A stretch of DNA of 64,000 bases from Narthecium ossifragum (GCA_963920575.1 OY986969.1:18771288-18835287); one strand, 5' to 3'. Numbered from the stretch's first letter, positions 23,470 through 35,912 are shown. Notes: generated by a model not told the origin, from the letters alone. Numbers and translations are program-made.

Positions 23470-26400
23470 CAGTTGGTGCGGCAAGGCATCTTGCCCTAGT
23501 TCCAGGCAGGCCCCGTTCCACCAAAGGCCCTCGACCATAATCAGAAGCATGAGACTGCAACTGTGACCAATCAGATCCCCCTCCTGCCCAAAGATGGACC
23601 CGTTCTGGAGATACGGACCATCCTTGGTGGTCCTGCAAGCGGAGGAGACTCATGTTCAACCAGGAAGTCATACTCCCAGGGTGCATCTGGGATTAGTATG
23701 CTCGGTTGTCCAAGGGGATGGGTTCAAGCACGAACCCATCACCTTTACCGAGGAGGATTCTCGGGACATTGTAACCCCTCACGACGACGCTCTCGTGGTG
23801 ACAACGATCATCACCAATGCGAAGGTCCACCGCATTCTGATTGACAACGACAGCTCCGCAGACGTGTTGTACTGGGATGCCTTCAACAAGATGGGTCTCG
23901 GAGCTGGGCAGTTGAAGCCAGTAAACACCCCATTGGTCGGCTTTGCAGGCGAAACTGTTAATCCAGAGGGCTCGATCTCCCTACCAGTAACATTCGGAGA
24001 CGCACCGCACCAAGCTGTGGTGATGACACATTTCCTGGTAGTAAAGTGGCCCTCGACTTACAACGCCATCATCGGACGACCGACGCTAAATAGGTTGCAA
24101 GCAATTACATCAACCTATCACCTCACCATGAAGTTCCCCACCAAGAGTGGAGTAGGAGTCGTCAAAGGAGATCAACACCAGTCCAGGAGTTGCTATCAGA
24201 CAACGTTGAAGGGAAGGGGTGCGATGAACTTAACCGAGCTAGATACTAGAGGAGACCTCTCCCCTGAAGGAGGCACCCCAGTAGAGGAGCTAAGGACGGT
24301 CCAGCTCAAGGAGGAGGATGCAGGAAAGACAACCAAGCTCGGCACGGGCCTTCCACCCATGCTGGCAGCTACATTGGAAGTGTTATTGAAGGAGCATGCT
24401 GACGACTTCGCCTGGTGCTCCTCCGACATGCCAGGTATTTCATCCGAAGTAGCGGTCCACAACCTTGGAGTCGACCCCAACCATAAACCGGTGAAACAAA
24501 AGAAGCAAACCTTCGCGAAAGATCAGAATCAAGCCATCCATGAAGTAACAGAGAAATTGTTGGAAGCTGACTTCATCCAGGAGGTCCACTACCCTGAATG
24601 GTTGGCCAACGTCGTCATGGTGAAAAAGGCCAATGCTAAATGGAGGATGTGTGTAGATTTCACCGACCTCAACAAAGCCTGCCCGAAGGATAGCTACCCA
24701 CTCCCGAAGATTGACCAAATGGTAGAGGCTACTTTAGGACATGATTTGCTCACCTTCATGGACGCATACTCAGGATATAACCATATCCAGATGCACGAAG
24801 CTGATCAAGAGAAGACATCATTTATTACCAACCAGGGCTTGTACTGTTATAAAGTCATGCCCTTTGGGTTGAAGAATGCGGGAGCTACCTACCAAAGGCT
24901 AGTTGACAAAATCTTCAAGGAGCTCATCGGGAGGACCATGGAAGTGTACATGGACGACCTCTTGGTCAAAAGCACCAAGGTGGAAGACCATATACAACAC
25001 CTCCGAGAAGCTTTCCAAGTCCTCCGCAAATACCATATGAAGCTCAATCCGACCAAGTGCGCATTCGGTGTTAGCTCAGGGAAATTCCTAGCGTACATGG
25101 TAACCAATCGAGGCATCGAGGTGAACCCTGACAAGATCAGAGCGATCCAAAAACATGTCGCCCCCAAAAACCAAACGCGAGGTCCAAATCCTCACAGGAG
25201 GTATAGCAGCATTAGCCCGCTTCATATCCAGGCTAGGTGACAAATGCCGCCCTTTCTTCCAAGCTTTGAAGGGGAGTAAAAACCCCGGCCTGGAATGGAC
25301 CCAAGACTGCCAAGAGGCATTCGAAGCCTTGAAAAGCTATCTAGCTATTCCTCCTCTGTTAACCAGGCCTTTGAAAGGTGAAGAACTATACCTCTACTTG
25401 GCAGTCTCACCTACTGCAGTGAGCTCAGTTCTGATATGAGAAGAAGAAGGGAAGCCAAGGTCTATATATTACACAAGCAAGGTATTGCAAGGAGCTGAGG
25501 AGCGATATTCTCTATTGGAAAAGTTTGCACTGGCTCTCGTCCACTCTGCTTGGCGACTCAAACCATACTTCCAAGCCCACACCATCAATGTCCTTACGGA
25601 CCAGCCGGTGAGGCAAGCACTACAGAAGTCAGACATAGCAGGATGGCTCGTCAAATGGTCGTTGATGCTTGGGGAATTTGACATCAAATTTTGTCCCAGG
25701 CCGACAATCAAAGCTCAGTCCATAGCAGACTTTGTAGCAGAATGCACCAGGCTTGAGTCTCGGGTCGCCAAGCTGGCCTGGACTCTATATGTAGATGGCT
25801 CTTCCACAGTTGCTGCTAGTGGCGCAGGACTGGCACTCACAAACCCAGAAGGACAAAGCCACGAGTATGTCCACAAATTCAAGTTCTCGGCCACCAACAA
25901 CGTGGCGGAGTACGAGGCTATGTTAGCGAGGCTGAGACTAGCGGCGCAAATGGGGGGTCAAAGTATTGAAAGCTTATAGTGATTCTCAGTTGGTGGTACA
26001 CCAAATTCAGGGAGATTATGAGGCCAAAGAAGAAGCTATGCAGAAATTTCTCGATAAGATACGACTGGAAATTTTAAAATTTTCAGAGTTCTCTGTCGAG
26101 TATATTCCTAGAGAAGAGAACACCAGAGCTGATGCCTTGTCAAAAATTGCCACTACGGGGAACCCAGACGGTCGCTCTGCGGCCTACATCGAGACACTAC
26201 AAGCTCCTAGTACTGAAGAAAGAGAGGAGTTGACGGTGGAGATAGAAACCAACTGGATGAGTGATATCATCGGCTACCTGAAGGATGGACCCCTAGATGG
26301 CAGATCACTGCGGCAGCTTGCTCGACGAGCTTCTCGTTACACATTGATCCAAGGAGAGCTCTACCGTAGAAGCGCCTCATTCCCATATTTGAAGTGCTTG

Positions 26401-27475
26401 GCTCCAGCCCAAGCATTGTACGTGCTACAAGAGGTGCACGAAGGCATCTGTGGTTTGCATCAAGGAGCTCATTCTCTCGCACAGAAGGTGATGAGGCAAG
26501 GATACTACTGGCCGATGATTAGGACAGATGCAGTCGACCTGGTTAGATGATGCGACACATGCCAAAGGAATGCATCACTCCTCCATCAGTCGGCAATGGA
26601 GCAGGTCCTAATCTTTAGTCCTTGGCCCTTCTATCGATGGGGAATGGATATCTTGGGACCCCTGCCTCAAGCCGCTGCACAAAAGAAGTTCCTTCTAGTT
26701 GTCATTGATTATTTCACTAAGTGGGTGGAGGCGGAAGCCTTGGCCACCATCACAGAGGCCAAGATCAGGAAGTTCACATGGGAGAACATAATATGTCGCT
26801 ACGACATCCCTGGAGTTATTATAACCGACAATGGAAGACAATTCAACAGCTCAAGTTTCAGGGAGTTCTGCGCGGGCCTTTCAATCCGCAATCATTTCAC
26901 CTCAGTTGCACATCCTCAAAGCAACGGTCTCGCAGAATTGGCCAATAGAACTCTGTTGCATGCTCTGAAAACTCGCCTAGAAGGTGTAAAGGGATCATGG
27001 CCAGAGGAGCTACCAGGAATACTTTGGGCACACCGTACTACTCCCAATGGAGCTACTGGGGAAACCCCTTTTTCCTTGGCGTTTGGACATGAGGCAGTGA
27101 TCCCGGTCGAGATTGGAGAACCAAGCCTCAGAACGACCAACAGGCCAGAACCGGAACAGAATGGCGAAGCCTTGAGGATAGACCTTGACCTGCTTGAGGA
27201 GAGGAGAGATGAAGCCCGAATCCGAGTTGCGGCTTATCGACAGAAAGCAGCTCGCTTCTACAACTCCAGAGTCATTTGCCCCGGGAGACCTAGTGCTAAG
27301 GAAGGCAGAATTCGACACTACCCGACCAGGGTCCCACAAGCTTGATCCTACTTGGGCAGGTCCTTACAGAGTAGTTAAGCGGAGGCACATTGAGGCATAT
27401 GAGCTGGAAACCTTAGATGGCGATGTGTTGCCTCACACATGGCACGCCCATAACCTCCGGAAGTATTTGCAATAA
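23470..27475 (+). pseudogene. pol of the Tat-like element: protease, RT, RNase H, second RNase H, integrase
   Basis: Protease region (about 23840-24110) has ILIDNDSSADVLYW, with D in place of the usual G of the active-site motif. RT (about 24560-25100) has the FMDAYSGYNHI and YMDDLLV catalytic blocks. RNase H (about 25290-25740) follows. A second RNase H-like domain (LYVDGSS ... NNVAEYEAM ... AYSDSQLVV ... ADALSK; 25780-26150) precedes integrase, as in the Tat lineage. Integrase has the zinc-binding HEG..GLHQG ... CDTCQ region and a DDE core (MDILGPLP, IITDNGRQF, GLAELANR). Stops at 23497 (TAG), 25437 and 26548 (TGA) fit C-to-T changes. Frame shifts occur near 23670, 25170, 25955 (a G run) and 27275. 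No chromodomain is seen. Confidence 0.92.
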
Positions 27476-27610
27476 AATTGAAGTATTCGCTTCAACCCCT
27501 ATTTAATAAACGGCATAGACATCTTGTTTGCGCCGCAAGTTGTTTCAGTGCAATAAAGTCCTTTATTTTCTAGCTTCAAATTTTTTTAGAAGTCTCAACT
27601 AGTCATACTA

Positions 27611-28260
27611 TAAAGCCTTGGCTCCGCCAAGCACTCGATCTTGACCAATGCTCGAGATCAATTCCCAAAGCCTTGGCTTCACCAAGCACTCGACTTCGAC
27701 CAATGCTCGAAGTCAAATCATAAATAAGCCTTGGCTTCGCCAAGCACTCGATCTCGACCAATGTTCGAGATCAGCTCCCAAAGCCTTGGCTCCGCCAAGC
27801 ACTCGACTCAATCTCGACCAATGCTCGAGATCAGTTCCCAAAGCCTTGGCTTCGCCAAGCACTCGACTTCGACCAATGCTCGAAGTCAAATGATAAATAA
27901 CCCTTGGCTTCGCCAAGCACTCAATCTCGACCAATGCTCGAGATCAGTTTCCAAAAGTCTTGGCTTCGCCAAGCACTCGACTCGATCTCGACCAATGCTC
28001 GAGATCAGTTCCCAAAAGCCTTGGCTTCGCCAAGCACTCGACTTCGACCAATGCTCAAGGTTAAATCATAAATAAGCATTGCCCTCGCCAAGCACTCGAT
28101 CTCGACCAATGCTCGAGATCAGTTAAGCACTCGATCTCGACCAAGCTCAAGATTAGTTCCCAAAGCCTTGGTTTCGACAAGCACTCGATCTTGACCAAGC
28201 TCGAGATCAATTCCTAAAGTCTTGGCCTCGCCAAACAATCAATCTCAGCCGAGCTTAAGA
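27611..28260 (+). repeat. Tandem hairpin repeats in the 3' untranslated region of the Tat-like element
   Basis: About eleven units of roughly 55-65 bp each contain two small inverted repeats: CTTGGCTTCGCCAAG and a pair GATCTCGA ... TCGAGATC around CCAATGC. Some units carry a variant pair (CTTCGA ... TCGAAG) in which both arms changed together. The array lies between integrase and the polypurine tract. Non-coding tandem repeats at this site are known in Tat/Retand elements. Confidence 0.85.
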
Positions 28261-28325
28261 TCATTACAATGAAGAAGAAGAAACAACTATCTTACTCCCA
28301 CCCCAAGCTACTTCTCAGCTCAGGC

Positions 28326-28342
28326 AGGGAGTGGGGGGCTTA
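28326..28342 (+). other. Polypurine tract of the Tat-like element
   Basis: The purine-rich AGGGAGTGGGGGG run followed by CTTA immediately precedes the 3' LTR and would prime plus-strand DNA synthesis. Confidence 0.75.
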
Positions 28343-28783
28343 TGATAGTACAATATTTGCTGGATCTATTGGGTTGTTCATAACAACCCCAACAACATGA
28401 GATTTGGCCTGCCAAGATACGTTGAGATCACACCGAATGGGATCGCATCAGTTAAGATCCTGCGGTTGACATTGGATATAATCAAATCTCGATGGTAGCT
28501 ATCCACTAAACTCTCCTCCGTCTATAAATAGAGCATCGCCCATCGTTCACAGGTAGACTCTTTTTTCTCGGCCCCGAAACTCTGATAAAATACTGTCACG
28601 AGTTCTTAAATCCTAACTTAGGCATCGGAGGAGAGTCCTGAGGCCACCCGACCTCTGATTTCCTTTGATCTTTATCCCCTTGCAGGGCTAGCGGTCGTCT
28701 TCCTCAACGCTCCAAAGATCCTTCGTCTTCTCCGAAGCTTCTACGACTATCATATGTCTTCTTTACGGATCCGTGTGTCATCA
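28343..28783 (+). repeat. 3' LTR of the Tat-like element
   Basis: 441 bp, starting TGATAGTACAATATTTG and ending GTGTGTCATCA, followed by the TSD copy GTGGT. The TATA box is kept at 28523-28530. Confidence 0.95.
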
Positions 28784-29022
28784 GTGGTGGTGGTCCGTTG
28801 TGTCTGGAGGAGAGGACGGTGGCGTTTGGGGTGGACGGGGCTCGGTAGCGATGGGGTTGCGAGCTAGAGAGGAAGGAGGGAGAGTTTGTGATGACCAGAG
28901 TTGGGAGCTTTGCCTGAGGAGAGATGATCGCCTGAGATGGCAGAGTCGCCGGGGTGGTGATTGCGGGGTTGTGGAGGGAGGATGTGTGAGAGGTGCTGGT
29001 CCGGAGTGGAACCTGGAGGTAA

Positions 29023-29063
<41 letters not shown>

Positions 29064-29330
29064 TGGGGAAGGAGATGTATGAGTTGTTCCAGGATATGGT
29101 TGAGGAGAGCTCGTGGGGGTATGACGAGAGGGACAAGGCTGTCGATCATGGTGGAGCTCTTCGGGATGGATGTGCCGATTGGGATGGAAAGTTGGGTGGT
29201 CCCGATGGGTTAGTGGAGCTTGGAGGTGATGTAGTTAGTGGCTGTTGATGGTGCTTGCTCGATGTGAAGGTAGGTATATAGAATGGCCGGAGAAGATGTA
29301 GTTCACCGGATTAGATAATTAGGGGTCGCC
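28784..29330. repeat. GC-rich repeat locus, right part
   Basis: Repeats the GAGGACGGTGGCGTTTGGGG phrase of the left part, then changes to other G-rich sequence with a GA microsatellite at 29029-29061. Open frames exist on both strands but no protein family was recognised. A run including GKEMYELFQDMVEES is suggestive of a coding past but unassigned. Confidence 0.5.
29029..29061. repeat. GA dinucleotide microsatellite
   Basis: A near-pure (GA)n run of about 16 units, with AAGA at its left edge. Confidence 0.95.
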
Positions 29331-29344
29331 GGACATCCCCGTAG

Positions 29345-29768
29345 CGGAAAGTAACTAGTGATTGCAAGTAATGGAAAGTAACTACTGATTGCAAACTTGA
29401 GTTACTTTTCATAATTATTACAAGTTATTTTCCATATTCTAAATATTGTTACTCGAAAATGTGTGATTTTTACCCATAATTTCATTATTTTAGCCGATTG
29501 TTTCACATATTTTCCACCAATATTTTCCATATTGGTAGAAAGTTACTTTGGTGGTGGAAGTAATTGATGGAAAGTAATTTGTGGAAAGAAACTTACCATG
29601 ATTTTGTGGAAAGTAACTTGAGTTCTCAATAATGAAATCGTGAAAAGTAACTTGAGAGTTACTTTTCCAATTAAACAAATAAAAAGTAACTAAAGTGACT
29701 TGAGTTACTTTCCATAATTATTACAAGTTATTTTCCATATTCCATATATTAGTACTGTGGAAAGTAAC
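29345..29768. repeat. GGAAAGTAACT repeat field, left part
   Basis: The words GAAAGTAACT and its reverse complement AGTTACTTTC recur every few tens of bases, within larger similar blocks that include TTACAAGTTATTTTCCATATT. The field is cut at 29768 by a solo LTR and resumes at 32135. A block ending AGTACTGTGGAAAGTAACT is repeated at about 32331. Confidence 0.8.
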
Positions 29769-32134
29769 TGTCGCGCCCCGACTCGCGTAGGCCCAACCGG
29801 GTCGGGCGACGCGGAGCGGAACCTAACCTACTACGGAAATTTTGGCGAGGTTTCCCTCTATTCGTAGTGGTTACCCTAGCAAATCATAACTATCTTGTAT
29901 TATACAAATATTACAAACCCAAAGACTGAACTGGATATTTATATACAATCCTCAAACAGGGAAATTATACATTTATCACTCCCGTAGGAGACTATCTAAA
30001 ACAAAAAGGGTATAAAACTGTAAGATCGCCACCTCTTAAGCACCGCCAGACGCCGCCACATCACCAAACATCGGCACAGTAGGGGCGACCGAAGAAGAGC
30101 TAACGCCAGCACTTGCAAAACGCAGCCTGAGTAGGAGTGAGCACTAAGCTCAGCAGGGACACTACACTACGACACTCACAAGGGAGGGAACACAACAGTG
30201 TCGCCCTCAAGCAAGACTTGGGTGTGCAGCAAGGGTCCCATAACCCTTCGCCGGTGTCCCTGAAGGGAGGCCTCAGTTATGTTCTTCCAGCCGAACTGGT
30301 CACATACTGGGTTGCCCTCAGCGAGGCAGGAAACCACACTGCCGTCTCACTAGCATGCACCTGACTCTGCTAGGCGGGCAACCACACCGCTGAGTAGGCA
30401 CCTCTTTCACCCAAGAGACAATGAACCGGACACCGGTTGCACCCACAACGTCTGGCTCGAGGCCGACACGAACTCTATAATCATCAAGCAATATGTATTC
30501 AGGTCAAACTAACCCTATCATCGAAAATGACTGAATACTACAAATTGAGTCCTGGACCAAGCTACCCGCAACGGTCCTAGAGCTAGATCCGTGTTACCCG
30601 AAAACCCCGGATCGGCAACGCCCTACACAGATGCAACTAATGCGCAACACAATGCATGTTATGGACATGCGCAGGATAATACAGATAAACATGCAACAGT
30701 ATGTGATGATATATCAAACAAGGTCTGGGCACGACACCCAGCCGGCCCGGGGTGGTGAACATGAAAATAAGGTCTAGGGACTGCTACAGTGGTAACCCAC
30801 CAACTGCCAGCAGTCCACCAAAACACCAGCACCGGGAAGCAGCCCCGCAAACAACAGCTCACATATAACACAGATAAAGCCCTCGGCACACGCCGGCATG
30901 CAAGGCTAAGGAAAGCTGTAGGGCTACCTGCCCACTTATTCTAAACATCCGGGGAGTCATCACTCCCCCGGTTCACCACTGCCCTATTATAGGGCTAACA
31001 TGCTTAAACATATGTACCATGTATTAAGACAGTAAAGAAAACCGTACATGCAAAGCCCCGCGACCAAAACAAGATAAATTTCCTCTCTCTGCCATAGTCG
31101 GATCGATCCCTCTCCCAAGGGAGGATCGATCCCTCTAATGACAGAGAGTGAACCATACCGCGTCGAGTCCGATCGATCCGTCCTCCCAGGACGATCGATC
31201 CGACTCGGGACGGATCGATCCCACTCGCGACGAGGGGATCCCATGCTACCCAAGGCACCGGGATCGATCACCCTCACCCGGGGCCGATCGAACCTGCTTG
31301 GGTTCAGCATGACCAACAAAGATGGATCGATCCATCTCACAGACGGATCGATCGGTTGGGTTCTCCGGTAAACCGACGGCGAGAAATACCGTCGGAAAAC
31401 TCCACCAAATCCCACAAAACCTTGGGATCTAGTAGTACGAAGCATCACGAATCCAAAACCGACGGAAATACTACAATCTAACAAGTATACAACAAGATCT
31501 AAGCATAAGAACATCGACAGACGGAAAACTTCCAAAAACCCGAAATGAATGTAGGTAGGAATCCCTACCGGAGCAAGAGCAGCTTCAATCCCAGCTGCTA
31601 GGCCTTGGATCGTCCACGAACTCTTCGAAATCCAGGAATTCTCAGCCCAAGAATCCGATTTTTCAAAGAGATTCAAGGAGGAAGGTTCTGTTTGTTTTAT
31701 AGGCAAACAAACCGACTTAGCAGGATCGATCCGTCCAAGGAGACCGATCGATCCAGCCAAGGGAACGATCGATCCAGCCAAGGGAACGATCGATTCAACC
31801 AAGAGACCGATCGATCCATCTCCGAGTCTGATCGATTCGTCCCAAGAGACCGATCGATCCGACTCAACAATCCATGTTCCTGTCATTGAGCGATCGATCC
31901 TTTTAGCAAGGAAGGATCGATCCCTCTTTCGCAGGAAGCTGGACTTGGGTTAAAACTTAAACCCAAACCTAGATCTTTCGATCCCGGGTCCCACTAACCA
32001 TTCTAGCCAAACATTACCACAAACATGGTCAGTGTGTGCACACGCGGGTGTGAAACAAGCCGACAAGGCACAATTTACCAAATTCCCCTTGCGGTCCACG
32101 ACGAGCCACAGGAGTAGAGGGACGGGTCCTCACA
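29769..32134 (-). mobile_element. Solo LTR, GACA-ended gypsy family, copy 2 (2366 bp)
   Basis: Ends TGTCGCGCCCCGACTCGC and GACGGGTCCTCACA match copies 1 and 3. A perfect TSD, GTAAC (29764-29768 and 32135-32139), flanks it. It interrupts the GGAAAGTAACT field. It carries about 17 GATCGATC words at 31098-31925. Short open frames inside are compositional. Confidence 0.93.
31098..31925. repeat. GGATCGATCC palindrome clusters inside solo LTR copy 2
   Basis: About 17 GATCGATC words in two blocks (31098-31355 and 31722-31925), mostly extended as GGATCGATCC or CGATCGATCC. In the second block a 21-22 bp near-tandem unit (CGATCGATCCAGCCAAGGGA) is visible. Copy 1 instead has GAGATCGATCTC. Confidence 0.88.
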
Positions 32135-32600
32135 GTAACTTACCATGATTTGTGAAAATAACTTGAGTTCTCGATATGTGGCACGACGAAAAGTAACTAG
32201 CACCTAATTGAAAGTAACTACCATCTATATATCGTGAGTTACTTTTCAAATTAAACTAATGAAAAGTAACTTGTGTAACTATGAGTTACTTTCCATAATT
32301 ATTACAAGTTATTTTCCATATTTCAGATATTAGTACTGTGGAAAGTAACTTACCAAGATTTGTGAAAAATAACTTGAGTTCTCAATGTGTGCCACGATGG
32401 AAATTAACTAGCACCTAACTGAAAGTAACTAACATGTATCATCTTAGTTACTTTCCGTATTGAATTATGGAAAGTAACTATCATTTAACTGGAAAGTAAC
32501 TACCAGTTAGATGAAAAGTAACTACTATCTAGATGGAAAGTAACTACTATCTAGATGGAAAGTAACTACTATCTAATTGAAAAGTAACAATCATGTGAAG
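32135..32600. repeat. GGAAAGTAACT repeat field, right part, with a 22-bp tandem array
   Basis: Continuation of the field at 29345-29768. The end is a regular 22-bp array with units starting at 32469, 32491, 32513, 32535, 32557 and 32579 (consensus GGAAAGTAACTACTATCTAG plus AT). Confidence 0.9.
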
Positions 32601-34622
32601 ATAATGACAACTATAGACACCTATGGCTTTCGTTAGACATAACTACCATCTATCATTCCGAGAGTTTGAGTTACTTTCCGAATTTACTAGAGGAAAGAGA
32701 AAATTGATGAGATGGTGTTGGCCTTGGCAGAAGTCGAGGCCAAACGCCAGCAAAGGCTTGGGGGGCTCGCGTTGGCAGAGCTTGGCGATGAGGATGGTCT
32801 TGGCGAAGTGAGTTGTAGGCCTGGAATTGCTCGACGGCTACAGAGCTCGGAGATGGGGGCGGCCCATAGTCGAGGAAGGAGGTTGGGGCGGATCGGAGTT
32901 GGGCCTGGCGGTGAGGCTTCCCGGACCACGTCATGATGCACTGGGGAAGGAGGTGACGACCGAGTCTGCAACCTACAGGTCCGCATGGCTAGCCACTGGG
33001 TCACCATCCAGCCCGTCCCCGACGCCTTCATCGTCAATGTCGGCAACCAAATCCAGGTTCACCCATCTTCCTCGCTACAACCCCACATTCCTCAGGTCCG
33101 CAAGGCCGACGATCAACCTCTGCCCAACCCATCTTCCTCGCACAACCCCGAACAGGATCGTGACGTCCACTATCCGCCGTTGCTAGTCGGATCCGACGAC
33201 ATCGCGACGAGGAGCTTGGGATCGGACAAAGAGCTCGAGATCAAACAAGGAGATCTAAATCGGCGACGGGTAGCTCGAGATCAGACGAGGATATCGGGAT
33301 CAGGGACGGGGAGATTGAGATTGGCGACGAGGAGCTTCGGATTGGAGATGGACAGAGAGACAAGGATCGGCGACGGGGAGTTGGGGATCGACGACGAACG
33401 GGGAGCTCGGGATCGGCGACGGGATCCGATTGGATCGGCGATGGGGAGCCGGAGAAGGAGGTGGTGGCGAGGGAGGAGGTGGCGTTGGGGATCGACGACG
33501 GACGGCGACGAAGGGGGGGGGGGGTAGGGGGATAGGGGGTTATGGATAGATATTTAGTAGGGGTATTTTGGTCTTTTGAATGGAAGAAGGTAGCAAAGGG
33601 CTGATGAAAAGTTATCAAAGACTCTAAGTCGTACCATATTTTTTTTCGTACCTATCGACAATTTTCCTTAAAATTTATTCATTTCTTCCTGAATTCTTCA
33701 TAATTACAAAAGTTACTCTCGTAATCTTCGGGGCTATATGAATTATTATATGAAATAGAACCTCAATTCTAATATCATATCGACTCTAATCACTTAATCT
33801 AAAAGCTCAAGTCCATAGTTAATAGCCTAGAGGGAGGTCCCAATAATAGTCCATCATGTACATGTAGATGCAAAAGTGGTAAGTGCGTCCTCCCCCAAAA
33901 ACAATCCAACTGATCTCTCGTGTGTGAAGTCCTTGCTGCAATCGAACGTCCCCATACAAACTTACTTAAAACATCACACCCACTGCTATCTACAAGAAGG
34001 GTGTCATGCAAGATACCAAAACAATCTTGTCTATTGATGTAACCAATGAATTATTTTCGAGTGTGACACCAATATGAGATATTTTACCCTATGTTGTGCA
34101 GCCCAACTAGCTAGTAACTCGACTCCTCAATCGTGGTCTGAACTTGTAGATCAGGTTTTTCTTCCTCTTTATCATTTTTCACTTCTTTTGAGCGTATTAT
34201 CTCAAAAATTTCATAGGAGAGAAATTCTAAATACGCCATGAGAGTTACCAAGTACACTAAATCTTTTTTCATTCAGTAGTTAACCATCAAAAGGAATTAA
34301 AACATGTTCGTTAAGCAACCATCCAACGTATAACAACATGTTCAACGTGCGGCCATCGAAAACTTACCCCCCGAAAGAAAAGAGATGTGGTGTACTCAAC
34401 AATTCTTAGAGCGTATTCCAATTCATGTATCCGAGTCGAATTTGTAGTAATGAAAACTAGCATGCTAATTAATGATTCGAGGCTCCAACTAGCTTGGAGA
34501 CGATCCTACCAAAAATCTATCCAGACAGATACGCCGAGCTTTCTCATAAGCGCGGGTGCCGGGTCTCTTGTATGGTCTCGGCTCCTCCTTAGTCAAAGCT
34601 ATGGTTATGTTGAGATATACCT
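32601..34622. other. No gene recognised; GC-rich then AT-rich intergenic sequence
   Basis: From 32700 to 33530 the sequence is rich in GATCGGCGACGGGGAG-like words, giving open frames up to 180 codons that are Arg/Gly-rich and lack domain motifs. A G run lies at about 33515-33526. From 33600 on it is AT-rich with no coding signal. Confidence 0.45.
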
Positions 34623-34625
34623 TTA

Positions 34626-35909
34626 GCCCCCGTTTGACAACGGGGGTAACGGGGGTAAGAAATTGGGTTAAGCGGGTTAACCTCCTTAACCCCATTCTTA
34701 TCCCAAAACGCTAAGCATTTGGGGTTAAGAGGGGTTAAACCCAAAAATGAGGTTAAACTTCTCTCTCTCATTTACATTCATCAAATATGTTTTTAATATT
34801 ATTTTGATGATGTCAATATATAAAGAATGATAATAATAATTTTTTTTTTTAGATGACGTGGACCAATCATGGTATAACATGTGGCATGTGGGCAGGGGCG
34901 GATCCACATGTTGAGGTGGGAGGGCAGGCGCCCCCATGAAAAAAAACCTGCCTAATATATATAGAATACTTAATTGCCCCCCCCCCTCCCAAATTAAATT
35001 TGACCCCCTCCTATAATTTACTGATTGCAGAGAGAAAGAAATTTTTGACGATGTTCCTAATGAAGATATTATGCAATACTATCAAAGTATGAAAACTCGG
35101 ATGAAGTAATTGTAATTATTTACTTTTATAGCTATGGTAATGTAATAAGATACCTATTTTGAATTTTTTAATTAATTACTTATATATTTTCTTCTATAGT
35201 AAATTTTTTCTATTAAAGTCGTCCCCCTTCATATAAATACGGGATCCGCCACTGCATGTGGGGACCACCTATATTAATATTTTATTATAATAATATGTTA
35301 TTGATATTATTTAATACACTACACATATGAAGAAAATTTTACGCCCTTAGACTTTTTTATGCGCCTCTAAAAATAGATGCAAATATTTTTATGATGGTAT
35401 ACAAATTAATGTTTATGTGTGTAGTAACATTTTTTGTGCATGTTTGTTTTTCTACGTGCAAATATTTTTGTGAGCCATAAACATTTTTATATTCGATTTT
35501 ATGAGCGTATAAGAACTTTTGCGCACACATAATATTTTTTTTTAATATGTGTCATGTATTTAAATAATATTATTTATATGTTATTATAATAAAATATTAA
35601 TATAAGTGGGTCCACATGTCACATGTCATATCATGATTGGTTTACACTTTACGTACAAACATTTTAATTAACTTAATAATTAATTCAAATATGATAATCT
35701 TAACCCACTAGGTTACCCATTATTATAATATTATATATTTTATACACTTTATAATTTTTACCCTTATATTAAGCTTAACCCACTAACTTACCCCTATTTC
35801 TAAGCCAAATGCCAAAAGTGGGTTAAGTTCACCCCCATTTCTTATCCCCGCTTTTTTACGCCTAACCCCCTTAACCCTATTCCTCTTAACTCCCGAACCA
35901 AACGGGGGC
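34626..35909. mobile_element. PIF/Harbinger-type MITE with TTA target duplication
   Basis: Terminal inverted repeats GCCCCCGTTTG and CAAACGGGGGC are flanked by TTA on both sides (34623-34625 and 35910-35912), the TSD of PIF/Harbinger elements. Subterminal regions on both sides hold GGGGTTAAG / CTTAACCCC words. Total 1284 bp, of which 370 bp is a nested hAT MITE with its TSD. No transposase is encoded. Confidence 0.88.
34893..35254. mobile_element. Nested hAT MITE, 362 bp, carrying a transposase tail
   Basis: Ends CAGGGGCGGATCC and (reverse complement) CAGTGGCGGATCC are flanked by a perfect 8-bp TSD, CATGTGGG (34885-34892 and 35255-35262). A plus-strand frame at about 35030-35108 reads FDDVPNEDIMQYYQSMKTRM and then stops, resembling the C-terminus of TTF/ZMYM-type hAT transposases. 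The MITE is therefore probably an internal-deletion derivative of such an element. Confidence 0.9.
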
Positions 35910-35912
35910 TTA

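Larger units (their letters stand above)
19719..28783 (+). mobile_element. Full-length Tat-like Ty3/gypsy retrotransposon, 9065 bp
   Basis: Two 441-bp LTRs (19719-20159 and 28343-28783) flank PBS, gag, pol and a polypurine tract. The whole is bounded by a perfect 5-bp TSD, GTGGT (19714-19718 and 28784-28788). Pol order is protease, RT, RNase H, a second RNase H-like domain, integrase; the double RNase H marks the Tat lineage. A hand comparison of the LTRs gives about 27 mismatches in 441 ungapped positions (about 6%), mostly transitions. At a commonly used rate of 1.3e-8 per site per year this is roughly 2-3 million years (inference). The coding region has at least eight premature stops and about five frame shifts. 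Confidence 0.95.

Noticed and set aside
27611..28260. CRISPR-like regular repeats
   Set aside because: Eukaryotic retrotransposon 3' repeats; there are no unique spacers of constant length and no cas genes.
32985..33527. 180-codon plus-strand frame in G-rich sequence
   Set aside because: Built from repeated GGGGATCGGCGACGGG-like words; no family resemblance.
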